Origin: an uncultured Prevotella sp. | Lineage (GTDB): Bacteria > Bacteroidota > Bacteroidia > Bacteroidales > Bacteroidaceae | Assembly: GCA_946548085.1 (NCBI GenBank) | Contig: CAMNPN010000113.1 | Span: 1 to 33,084 of the forward strand | Reading direction: 5' to 3' | DNA: 33,084 nt | In this document: piece after piece, positions 26,147 through 33,084 of the stretch | Layout: every line of letters begins with the position of its first letter | How positions within the stretch are numbered: position 1 is the stretch's first letter | Notes under the pieces: model-generated | Database searches by the model: none | The model's input: only the letters and a program-made list of their open reading frames with translations | Told to the model about the DNA's origin: nothing | Position numbers and translations under genes: made by a program

Positions 26147-28156
26147 TCACCATCCTGGGTTCTGGGGGAATCCTTCGTAGAGATAGATATCCTTGTCGGG
26201 GAGCGGGAACCAGTAGTGCTTCGACTCCAGGCGGCGGGTGATCAGCTCCTCCTTGTGGAAGTTGCCGATGCGGGCGTCTTTCGGGTCGTGGCTCTTGAAC
26301 CAGTCGGCGGTCTCCAGACGTTCGAACTCATGAGAGTATTTCACCGTGTAGGGCGGCTCGGTGAGCAGCAGCCAGCGCTGCAGGTCGTTCCAGCGGAAGC
26401 CCTCGAAGGCGAGCTCCACGGCGCGCTCGCGGCGCACCTCGTCGAGGAAGTGCTCGCGGGTGTCGGTGAACTGCGGCTGCACGTGCTCCATGGGGTAGTC
26501 CTCGGAGTTCACGCGGTCGCGCAGGGCGTTGATGGCGTCGATGGCCGAGAGCGACGGGCAGTAGAGGGGGCGCTCCTTCAGGTCGTTGGCGCTGGTGGCG
26601 AAGGCGGCCTTCGCCTCGGCGTACATCAGGTAGACGTCGGCCAGGCGCATGTAGGGCAGGTAGCTCTGGAAGGCGTAGTCCCAGTCGTACCAGCGGTCAC
26701 CCTCGTTGTTCTGGTGGGGTATGAGCTTCTGGATGAAGTAGCCCGTGCTGCTGGCGTTGTCCACGGCGCGCATGGCACCGCCGGTGAAGAGGTCGCAGTA
26801 CTCCAGCTTCTTCTGGTCGGCGGAGAGTCCGTCGGTGCTGAGCACATAGTGGAAGCCGTCGAACACGATGTCGTGGTAGAAGCGCGGGTCGCGGTTCTTG
26901 TAGGGGTGCTCGGGGTCCCAGCCGGAGTTGGGGTTCAGCACGTACTCACCGTTCTGCACGAGGTAGATGGGCTGGCCGTTGGCCATGCCGTACTGGTCGA
27001 TGAGGTTGCCGGTGGGATGGTGGATGATGTTATCGTGGTCCACGAGGCCGGCCACCTTCGGGCCGAAGAGCTTCGCGCAGTTCCAGTTGGCGGAGTTGGC
27101 ACCGGGATAGACGCCGCGCATGATGGCCTCCGTCGAGCCGGGCATGTTCCAGCTCTGCTTCACGGTATAGAAGATCTCGGAGTAGTTCGAGGTGGAATTC
27201 TCGTCCTTCTCGTGGTCGTAGATGTTGGAGTACTTGAACTCTGCGAGCTTGTACTTCACCTGTCCCTTCACCACCAGGTCGAGGGCGCGGCCCAGGGCCT
27301 CGGCGGCCTTGCGGCAGTAGTCGTTGTCATAGTCGTAGGTCTTGCCGTTGGAGCTGGCGCCGAGGAGCTGCGGCACGCCGCCGTTCTTCGTCTTCTCAAA
27401 CTCCTTCATCAGCGGCGAGCCGGCGTAGAGGTAGCACTTGCCTAAGTAGCACAGGGCGGTGAACTTGTTCACACGCAGGTCATTCTTGCCCGAGGTCTGC
27501 ATGCCGGCCAGCGTCTCGTCCCAGTCGAAGGGCAGCAGGTCGTAGGCACGCTCGAAGTCCTCTGCGCAGCGGTCGGCGCACTCCTGGAAGGAGAGGCGCG
27601 GCAGCTCGGGGATGCTCGATGCCTCGAAGGCCTCGTCGATATAGGGCAGTCCGCCGAAGTAGCACATCAGCTCGAAGTGCCACCAGGCGCGGAAGAAGTA
27701 CATCTGTCCGAGCAGTAGGTCGCGCTCCTCGTCGGTGCCCACGAGCGACTTGATGTTGGCGATACCCATGTTACACTTACGGATCGAGTACCAGGAGTTG
27801 CGCCACAGCGAGCTGCGGTCGCCGTTGAGCCAGCACTGGGAGTTGGTGTACCAGTTACGGTAGTTGCCCAGGTCCACCTGGTGGTCCATATGGGCGTAGC
27901 CCTCGGGGTTGTGTACGGCATCGTCGCCGAAGTTCCAGGCGGTACAGTAGTTCACCTTCTGCTTGTCGGGGATCAGGCTGTAGATCTCCTCGATATATCC
28001 TTGGAAGTTGCGGTAGTTCTTGAAAGCCTCGTCCTCTGCCACGATCGACTCCGGGTCCTTGTCGAGCCAGTCGGTGCAGGAGGATACCGAAGCACCGCCG
28101 GCCATTAGCAGCAGCGATCCGCAAAGGAGGGATTTGATATTATTATAGTATTTCAT
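26147..28156 (-). CDS. SusD/RagB family lipoprotein (first pair)
   Basis: A 669-residue SusD-like lipoprotein (SSC lipobox, Cys27, followed by TDWLDKDPES). The family phrases GQMYFFRAWWHFELM and MYAEAKAAF are present, and the C-terminal region has RRERAVELAFEGFRWNDLQRW. It follows its SusC partner by 46 bases and forms the surface lid of that transporter. Many surface aromatic residues, including Trp-rich segments near residues 100-125, suit glycan binding. Confidence 0.92.
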   Translation of the reverse strand: MKYYNNIKSLLCGSLLLMAGGASVSSCTDWLDKDPESIVAEDEAFKNYRNFQGYIEEIYSLIPDKQKVNYCTAWNFGDDAVHNPEGYAHMDHQVDLGNYRNWYTNSQCWLNGDRSSLWRNSWYSIRKCNMGIANIKSLVGTDEERDLLLGQMYFFRAWWHFELMCYFGGLPYIDEAFEASSIPELPRLSFQECADRCAEDFERAYDLLPFDWDETLAGMQTSGKNDLRVNKFTALCYLGKCYLYAGSPLMKEFEKTKNGGVPQLLGASSNGKTYDYDNDYCRKAAEALGRALDLVVKGQVKYKLAEFKYSNIYDHEKDENSTSNYSEIFYTVKQSWNMPGSTEAIMRGVYPGANSANWNCAKLFGPKVAGLVDHDNIIHHPTGNLIDQYGMANGQPIYLVQNGEYVLNPNSGWDPEHPYKNRDPRFYHDIVFDGFHYVLSTDGLSADQKKLEYCDLFTGGAMRAVDNASSTGYFIQKLIPHQNNEGDRWYDWDYAFQSYLPYMRLADVYLMYAEAKAAFATSANDLKERPLYCPSLSAIDAINALRDRVNSEDYPMEHVQPQFTDTREHFLDEVRRERAVELAFEGFRWNDLQRWLLLTEPPYTVKYSHEFERLETADWFKSHDPKDARIGNFHKEELITRRLESKHYWFPLPDKDIYLYEGFPQNPGW

Positions 28157-28170
28157 AACGTTCTTTTTTC

Positions 28171-28198
28171 TGTCTTCAATGTTCGATCCTCAATCTTC
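28171..28198. repeat. Heptanucleotide array in susC-susD junction
   Basis: Four units GTCTTCA, ATGTTCG, ATCCTCA, ATCTTCG lie between the first SusC stop and SusD start. The sequence differs from the TATAAAC arrays but the 7-base period is the same. Confidence 0.72.
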
Positions 28199-28202
28199 GG
28201 CG

Positions 28203-31200
28203 TTAAATGTAAAGCTTGAATCCGAAGTTATAGCGCCTCACGGTCGGGTAGGCACCGCCGCCGCCGCTGAAGCCGTAGTTGCTCTCACGGTCGTCGGGCA
28301 TCTTCGTGATCAAGAAGAGGTTGTTGGCATTCAGGTAGAGCTTCAGGCTCGAGAATCCCAGCCGCTTGATCCAGCCCTTCGTCCAGGTGTAGGCCACCTC
28401 CACGTTCTTCAGGCGGAAGTAGGAGCCGTCGTAGAGGAACTGTGTGCCGTTGTTGTACGACACCTGCGTGGTGAATCGGGGTACGACCACCTCGCCGCCG
28501 CCCGTGGCGGGGTTCCACCAGGCACCGTTGTCGTAGACGGTGAGCAGCTTGTTATTGAAAGAGGTGAGGCCCACGTCGCGGGTGACGCCCGTCACGCCGT
28601 AGAGCTGTGCGAACATGCTCCAGCCCTTCCACTCCCAGCCGATGGTGGCGTTGTAGGTGTGTTCCGGGGTGCCGGTGTAGCCGTAGGGAGCCTGGTCGTT
28701 GGTCTCGTCGACGATGCCGTCGCCGTTGAAGTCCACGATGTAGTGGTCGCCGAGGAGCACCTGACTGTCGTCCTTCTCACGTGCGGGCGTGCTGTAGAGC
28801 TCGTCGTAGGTCTTGATATAGCCGTTGTCGATGAACGAGGTGTACTGTCCCTGCGAGTAGCCCTGTGCCTTGCGGTAGCTGGGGATGAGCGCGGGGTCGT
28901 CCTTCACCTTGATCTCGTTGTGGGCGTAGGTGTAGTTGGCGTTGGTCCAGAAGCGCATGCCGTTGTTGAGCACCTTGTTGAAGCGCACCTCGATCTCAAA
29001 GCCGTGGTTCTTCATCTTTCCCTTGTTGATATCCGGGGTCGTCTTGGCACCGTAGTAGGAAGGTACGGAGCGGTTCGCACCGGAGATGAAGATGTCGTAG
29101 CGGTCGTCGCGGAACCAGTCGAAGCTACCGGCGAACATGCCGCCGAGGAAGGCGTAGTCGAAGCCGACGTTCACCTTCTTCACCGTGGCCCAGCGCAGGT
29201 CGGGGTTGGCAATAGTGCTCTCATAATAAGAAGTAAAGGGGCTGGCAGAACCGTCGATGGCCATCGGGAAGTTCTGCTGCTGATTATTGGCGGTCACGAT
29301 GGCCCAGCCGGTGAGGTAGGCCCAGCGGGCACCGGCGTTGTCGTCGCCGATCTCACCATACGAGCCGCGGATCTTCAGCATGTCGATGATCTTCTTGTCC
29401 TTCAGCGGCTTCATGAACTTCTCCTCGGAGATCATCCATCCTAAGGCGCCCGAGGCGAAGAAGGCGAAGCGGTTGTCGGGAGAGAACTTCTGCGAGCCGT
29501 TGTAGGCGCCGTTCACCTCGGCGAAGTAGCGGCTCTTGTAGTCGTAGGTGGTACGGAACACCCAGTCTTCGCGGCGGAACTCCAGGTCGGCGTTGCCGGC
29601 GTTGATGCGGCGCTTCCAGTTACCCATGAGCGACACGCTGTGGTCGCCGAACTGGCGGGCCCAGAAGAGCTGCAGCGACATCTCCGTGGCGCGGCTGGTG
29701 TAGCTCACGTTACCGGCCTGCGTCGTCCAGTCGCGGCTCTCGTAGAAGTCGAAGCCGGTCTTCGCGTCGATGGAGGTCTCGTAGAGGATCTGTCCGTTCT
29801 CGGGCAGCATATAGGCGTTCTTCACCTGGTGCAGGTCGCTGATACCGCGGCTGCCCTCGTTGAACTGGTTGTCCCACGAGATGGTGCCGCGGGCCACCAG
29901 ACCCTTGGTGATGAAGTCGAGGTTCTGTTCGAGGGCGAAGTCGGTGAACACGCGGGTGATCGTGCTCAGCTCGTAGCCCGAGGTGGCCACGCTGCGCGGC
30001 GAGTTCTCGATGTTCGACACCAGCGGGTAGTAGCCCCACGAGCCGTCGCTGAACTGCACGGGGAACAGGTTGGGCGCCATGCCGTAGGCACCGGCCCACT
30101 TCTGCTGCTGGAAGAACTCGCCGTTGTTGCCGTAGTAATAGCGCGGCGTCTTCTGCTGGGCGTTCGAACCGGCCAGGTTCACCTTGAACTGCGTCGTCTT
30201 CGTGATCTGGAAGTCGAGGTTCGAGCGCACGTTCAGACGGTTGTAGGTGTAACCGCCCTCATAGCCCTGGTGGTTGTCCCACACCTTCGTCATGTCGCCC
30301 TCGTTCTGGAAGTCGAAGGCCACGAAGTATTTCACGAGCTTCGTACCGCCCGAGAAGTTGATGTTCGTATTATAAGATAAGGTGTAGTCCTTGAACATCT
30401 CCTCCTGCCAGTCGACGTTCGGGTAGCGCTCGGCCTGGCTGTAGTCGCCCAGATAGTTGCCGTTGGCGTCGTAGTTGGGCTTCACCGTATAGTCCTGGTT
30501 GCGGAAGTTGTCGATGAACGTCTGCGGACGATAGTAGGCCCACGAGGCGGCCCCGCCCAGGGCGAGCTCGTGCTCGATGGCCTGGTTGCGCAGCATGTAG
30601 CCGTCGTAGGAGTCGTACTTGCGCGGCAGCTTCGACACGGCCTTCAGCGTGGCGTTGAAGCCCACGTCGATGCGGGCCTTGCCCTCCACACCGCGCTTCG
30701 TCGTGATCAGGATCACGCCGTTGGCGCCCTCCACACCGTACACGGCCGTGGCGGAGGCGTCCTTCAGCACGGAGATGGTGGCCACGGAGGTCACGTCGAC
30801 CGACTTGATCTCGCGCTTCACACCGTCGACGAGGATCAGCGGCTGGGCGTCCTGGTTCCAGGCGGCGGCGCCGCGGATGTAGATACGCGGGTCTTCCTCA
30901 CCGGGCTGACCGGTGGAGGCGATGGTGGCGATACCGGGCAGGTTACCCGTGAGGGCGGCACCCACACTGCCGATACCGGCGGCGCGCTCCAGCACCTCGC
31001 CGGTGGTCTGCGTGATGGCACCCACCACGGAGGCCTTCTTCTGCTGGCCGTAACCCACGACAACCACTTCGGAGAGCTGCGTGTTGTCGGTCAGCGTCAC
31101 GTTGAACGTGCGGTGCTTGCCTACCTTCATCTCCTCTGTGTTCATACCAACGTATGAGACAACGATAGTCGTTGACTCGGACGGGACTGTCAGGGAGAAG

Positions 31201-31424
31201 TTACCGTCGAAGTCGGTGATCGTACCGGTAGCGGTGTTCCCCTTGACGACTACGGAGGCGCCTATCAGCGGCTCTCCGTTCGAGTCGACAACCGTTCCCT
31301 TGATGGCGACGCCCTGTGACCACGCTGCGGCGCAGACCAGGAGCATCAGCGACAATGCCGTCACGCGGCATTGCCACTGGGCCCATGGAAGAACGGTTTT
31401 CATTAAGTTAGTTAATTGCTTCAT
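28203..31424 (-). CDS. SusC-like TonB-dependent transporter (first pair)
   Basis: A 1073-residue outer-membrane transporter and first gene of the uptake operon. The signal peptide ends near residue 37 (AAAWSQ). Residues about 39-113 form the carboxypeptidase-regulatory-like domain (IKGTVVDSNGEPLIGASV). A TonB-box-like segment SEVVVVGYG lies at 118-126, followed by plug phrases (LVDGVKREI, VILITTKRG) and a large beta-barrel ending in a short aromatic strand (NFGFKLYI). Transcription starts from the -7 element at 31459-31466 under the shared operator. The cargo is inferred to be xylan fragments. Confidence 0.95.
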   Translation of the reverse strand: MKQLTNLMKTVLPWAQWQCRVTALSLMLLVCAAAWSQGVAIKGTVVDSNGEPLIGASVVVKGNTATGTITDFDGNFSLTVPSESTTIVVSYVGMNTEEMKVGKHRTFNVTLTDNTQLSEVVVVGYGQQKKASVVGAITQTTGEVLERAAGIGSVGAALTGNLPGIATIASTGQPGEEDPRIYIRGAAAWNQDAQPLILVDGVKREIKSVDVTSVATISVLKDASATAVYGVEGANGVILITTKRGVEGKARIDVGFNATLKAVSKLPRKYDSYDGYMLRNQAIEHELALGGAASWAYYRPQTFIDNFRNQDYTVKPNYDANGNYLGDYSQAERYPNVDWQEEMFKDYTLSYNTNINFSGGTKLVKYFVAFDFQNEGDMTKVWDNHQGYEGGYTYNRLNVRSNLDFQITKTTQFKVNLAGSNAQQKTPRYYYGNNGEFFQQQKWAGAYGMAPNLFPVQFSDGSWGYYPLVSNIENSPRSVATSGYELSTITRVFTDFALEQNLDFITKGLVARGTISWDNQFNEGSRGISDLHQVKNAYMLPENGQILYETSIDAKTGFDFYESRDWTTQAGNVSYTSRATEMSLQLFWARQFGDHSVSLMGNWKRRINAGNADLEFRREDWVFRTTYDYKSRYFAEVNGAYNGSQKFSPDNRFAFFASGALGWMISEEKFMKPLKDKKIIDMLKIRGSYGEIGDDNAGARWAYLTGWAIVTANNQQQNFPMAIDGSASPFTSYYESTIANPDLRWATVKKVNVGFDYAFLGGMFAGSFDWFRDDRYDIFISGANRSVPSYYGAKTTPDINKGKMKNHGFEIEVRFNKVLNNGMRFWTNANYTYAHNEIKVKDDPALIPSYRKAQGYSQGQYTSFIDNGYIKTYDELYSTPAREKDDSQVLLGDHYIVDFNGDGIVDETNDQAPYGYTGTPEHTYNATIGWEWKGWSMFAQLYGVTGVTRDVGLTSFNNKLLTVYDNGAWWNPATGGGEVVVPRFTTQVSYNNGTQFLYDGSYFRLKNVEVAYTWTKGWIKRLGFSSLKLYLNANNLFLITKMPDDRESNYGFSGGGGAYPTVRRYNFGFKLYI

Positions 31425-31458
31425 TTTGATTATTTTGATTTAGTTCAAATTCTGGCTG

Positions 31459-31466
31459 CAAAATAA
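31459..31466 (-). promoter_or_regulatory. -7 element for susC operon
   Basis: The minus strand reads TTATTTTG, matching TAnnTTTG except for T in place of A at position 2. Its final G (31459) is 44 bases after the start of the operator's second half-site, as at the other three promoters. The leader to the ATG at 31424 is about 30 bases. Confidence 0.6.
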
Positions 31467-31496
31467 ATAAATATTATTTAAAATAGCTTTTTAAAA

Positions 31497-31524
31497 TGTA
31501 ACATATACTTTTGCAACCGCCTCA
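31497..31524 (-). promoter_or_regulatory. Shared operator, susC operon promoter
   Basis: On the minus strand, TGAGGC (31524-31519) and TGTTAC (31503-31498) are 21 bases apart, with AAAGTATA just before the second half. Spacing to the -7 element is identical to the CE6-CE1, GH95 and GH3 sites. Confidence 0.72.
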
Positions 31525-31536
31525 AAACAAAGCGAA

Positions 31537-31585
31537 TGTTACTTTTGAGCAAGTGTTTGTAACTTAAGGAAAACTTTCTTGTTAC
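31537..31585. promoter_or_regulatory. Upstream cluster of TGTWAC half-sites
   Basis: On the plus strand TGTTAC (31537-31542) and TGTAAC (31558-31563) are again 21 bases apart, and a third TGTTAC lies at 31580-31585. This pair points away from susC and has no -7 element at the expected place, so it may be an auxiliary site. A weak hairpin (31578-31599) overlaps and might end the amidase transcript. Confidence 0.5.
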
Positions 31586-31600
31586 ATTCAGTAAACAAGA

Positions 31601-32047
31601 TTATAAAGGATTAACACAATCCTTGCCCGGTTGCAGTTCGGCGTACTCGCGGGCCACGTCGGCGATACACGGACAGGCTTTCTGCGGGTCCAGGTCGTGG
31701 TGGCCCACGATCAGCGCCCTCGGGTAGCGGCGGTGGAGCACCTCGAGCAGCTGCACCATCGCAAGCTTCTGTTCCGTGGTGCGCGTGTCAGCGGGTCGCC
31801 CCTCGCTGTCGAGGCCGCCCTCGTAGCACACCCCTATCGAGTGGCGGTTGTGGTGCAGGCAGTGGGCGCCTATAAGCCATTCCGGGCGCCCAGGCTCCAC
31901 CTGTCCGTCGCGCCGCACGACGTAGTGATAGCCGATGCCCATCTTCCAGCCCCGCCGGCGGTGCCAGCTGTCGATCTGTGCGGCCGAGCTGGTCTGCCCG
32001 GGCCGCACAGCGGAGCAGTGGATGATGATCAGTGTGATATGACGCAT
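31601..32047 (-). CDS. N-acetylmuramoyl-L-alanine amidase (amidase_2 / T7 lysozyme-like)
   Basis: A 148-residue zinc amidase without a signal peptide. Motifs are IIIHCSA (His10, first zinc ligand), GIGYHYVV (Tyr40 region) and GHHDLDPQKACPC (His116/117, Lys123 and Cys125), matching the T7-lysozyme/PGRP fold. It cleaves the bond between muramic acid and the stem peptide. In Bacteroidales such amidases often follow a HU-like gene and a tiny membrane peptide, as here. Its start overlaps the end of the small ORF at 32029-32139. It does not belong to the xylan system by function. Confidence 0.88.
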   Translation of the reverse strand: MRHITLIIIHCSAVRPGQTSSAAQIDSWHRRRGWKMGIGYHYVVRRDGQVEPGRPEWLIGAHCLHHNRHSIGVCYEGGLDSEGRPADTRTTEQKLAMVQLLEVLHRRYPRALIVGHHDLDPQKACPCIADVAREYAELQPGKDCVNPL

Positions 32048-32139
32048 GACTGCATGAGGAAGGTTGACACGAAGGCGGTGATGACCGTCAGGATGAAGTT
32101 GCCGATCTTCTCGGCGGGGATGTCCTTGAATAGTTTCAT
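32029..32139 (-). CDS. Smalltalk-like small membrane peptide
   Basis: A 36-residue ORF (MKLFKDIPAEKIGNF...) with a single hydrophobic segment at about residues 15-29 and a Cys near the end (QSC, Cys32). It overlaps the amidase start by 19 bases in another frame, suggesting translational coupling. Size, composition and position between HU-like and amidase genes fit what I recall as the smalltalk family of Bacteroidetes. Its function is unknown. Confidence 0.75.
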   Translation of the reverse strand: MKLFKDIPAEKIGNFILTVITAFVSTFLMQSCVISH

Positions 32140-32156
32140 GATTTCTGGGGATTAGT

Positions 32157-32378
32157 TGTTTTTAATTCTACGGAGATTCTTTTGTCTAAGGAGAATAGGA
32201 GAATAGGAGATTTTTTTCTAAGGAGATTCTTTTGTCTAAGGAGGGATTTCTTAGTCTAAGGAGAGGAGGAGAAGAGGAGTTTTTATTCTACGGAGAGATT
32301 ATTTCTCCTTATCTCCTAAACTCCTTAGACCAAAAAAAATCCTTATCTCCTATACTCCTTAGACAAAAACCTCTCTCC
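32157..32378. repeat. Structured GTCTAAGGAG repeat spacer
   Basis: The spacer between the HU-like gene and the small peptide gene carries GTCTAAGGAG at 32184-32193, 32234-32243 and 32254-32263. It carries the inverse CTCCTTAGAC at 32321-32330 and 32355-32364. Opposed copies can fold into long hairpins in the transcript. The part nearest the HU gene is repeated in inverted orientation at the left end (173-385). Confidence 0.8.
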
Positions 32379-32936
32379 TTAGCCCTCACCGCCGGTGGAG
32401 GTGCCGTCGGGCTGGGCCACGGCGATGCCGTAGGTGGAGATGGCAATCTTCTCCTGGTAGCGCTTCTCCTTGCCGGAGATGGTCTTCTTGATCGACTTCA
32501 CGACGTAGCCCCACTCGAAGATACATTCGGCCTTCAGGGCCTTCGAGGTGAGCTTCTCGCCCTTCGTGTTCTCGGGCTGGAAGTTCAGGTAGATGCCGTT
32601 GATCATCGCCGCCGGTCCGCCGGCGATGGCCTCGGTGACGCTGGTCTTGCCCAGCTTGCCGCCGTCGACGGAGGGGTAGAAGGTGCCCAGGCCGTCGATC
32701 TTCACCGGCTGACCCTGGCAGACGAGCTCCTTCATGCACTCGACCATCTGCTTGATCACCAGCTCGCACATCTGGAAGCTGGCAATCTTGCCGTGCTCGG
32801 TCATGTGGCGGCAGAAGCCCTTGAGGTTGATAGGTTCCTTACGCTCCACCTCGGCGAAATACTTGCCGAAGGCGCTCGAGTCGTCGTTGTTGTTCTGGCG
32901 GAGGTTGATCACCATGGGAATGTTTGTACGTGCCAT
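32379..32936 (-). CDS. HU-like DNA-binding protein (Bacteroidetes HU family)
   Basis: A 185-residue protein, longer than classic HU (~90). Residues about 38-125 carry an HU/IHF-like pattern: a helical part with VIKQMVECMKELV, then KIDGLGTFYPSVDG, the HU-type turn. The C-terminal ~60 residues are a family-specific extension ending in a Gly-rich tail (TSTGGEG). It heads the cassette with the small peptide and amidase. The left end of the window holds this gene's flanks without the gene. Confidence 0.82.
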   Translation of the reverse strand: MARTNIPMVINLRQNNNDDSSAFGKYFAEVERKEPINLKGFCRHMTEHGKIASFQMCELVIKQMVECMKELVCQGQPVKIDGLGTFYPSVDGGKLGKTSVTEAIAGGPAAMINGIYLNFQPENTKGEKLTSKALKAECIFEWGYVVKSIKKTISGKEKRYQEKIAISTYGIAVAQPDGTSTGGEG

Positions 32937-32939
32937 AAT

Positions 32940-32960
32940 TTAAAAGTTAAAAAGTAAAAC
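32940..32960. repeat. Heptanucleotide-like leader of HU gene
   Basis: TTAAAAG, TTAAAAA, GTAAAAC lie directly upstream of the HU-like start codon, another 7-base-period leader, though degenerate. Confidence 0.5.
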
Positions 32961-32994
32961 AATAGAAAAATGCTCTCGGTGTCAAGGGGGTGAT

Positions 32995-33072
32995 GCTGGC
33001 GGAGAAAGGTGGCTGGTTTCTCGGAGAAAGGTAGTACCTTTCCGGCAGAAAGGTGGCTGGTTTCTCGCTGAG
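32995..33072. repeat. 78-bp inverted repeat, right arm
   Basis: Identical in reverse complement to 95-172. Here it lies upstream of the intact HU-like gene. Between this arm and the shared downstream block (ending at 32391) are 603 bases that are absent from the left copy. Confidence 0.9.
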
Positions 33073-33084
33073 GGGGCTGTCCTT

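Noticed and set aside
31537..31610. Rightward promoter driven by the distal TGTWAC pair
   Set aside because: No TAnnTTTG element at the expected place, and the gene to the right (31601-32047) is on the opposite strand.

Overview
This window is a xylan-utilisation gene cluster from a member of the Bacteroidota, most likely a rumen or gut Prevotellaceae species. The evidence is two SusC/SusD pairs, -7 promoter elements of the TAnnTTTG type, signal peptides ending in AQ, no obvious Shine-Dalgarno dependence, and GC-rich genes in AT-rich spacers. The gene content resembles, from memory, the xylanolytic cluster of Prevotella ruminicola (a GH3 beta-xylosidase next to a GH10-CE1 xylanase/feruloyl esterase). 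The species is inferred, not proven.

Layout. Bases 1-488 hold a hairpin, an inverted-repeat arm and a promoter. Three plus-strand units follow: a CE6-CE1 two-domain esterase (489-2507), a GH95 enzyme (2725-5241), and a GH3 beta-xylosidase followed by a GH10-CE1 enzyme (5362-10157). A bidirectional terminator (10175-10218) separates these from minus-strand genes. Reading leftwards, the first minus-strand operon (16042 to 10229) encodes a polytopic membrane protein, a beta-propeller lipoprotein with a CxxCH motif, and a GH3 lipoprotein. The large uptake operon (31424 to 16237) encodes SusC-SusD-SusC-SusD, a DUF1735-type surface lipoprotein, a GH10-like lipoprotein that has lost its catalytic nucleophile, and a protein with three carbohydrate-binding-like modules. 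At the right end lies a HU-like DNA-binding protein / 36-residue smalltalk-type peptide / N-acetylmuramoyl-L-alanine amidase cassette (32936 to 31601).

How it works (inference from families). Surface binding proteins and the two SusCD pairs capture and import xylan fragments. The GH10-CE1 and CE6-CE1 enzymes cut the backbone and remove feruloyl and acetyl groups, GH95 removes an alpha-L-linked terminal sugar, and the GH3 enzymes release xylose or other sugars. No regulator gene is present.

Main discoveries. (1) Four promoters (CE6-CE1, GH95, GH3-GH10 and the susC operon) carry the same 28-base direct-repeat operator. Its half-sites are 21 bases apart, and each second half-site begins exactly 44 bases before the final G of the -7 element. 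The middle minus-strand operon lacks it. (2) A perfect 78-bp inverted repeat brackets almost the whole window. Its left copy is a version of the HU cassette from which the HU gene has been removed. (3) Heptanucleotide arrays fill most minus-strand operon junctions and also lie inside the coding sequences of GH95, GH3 and a SusD. (4) The gene in the usual surface-xylanase position encodes a degenerate GH10 fold with an inserted beta-sandwich, probably a binding protein.
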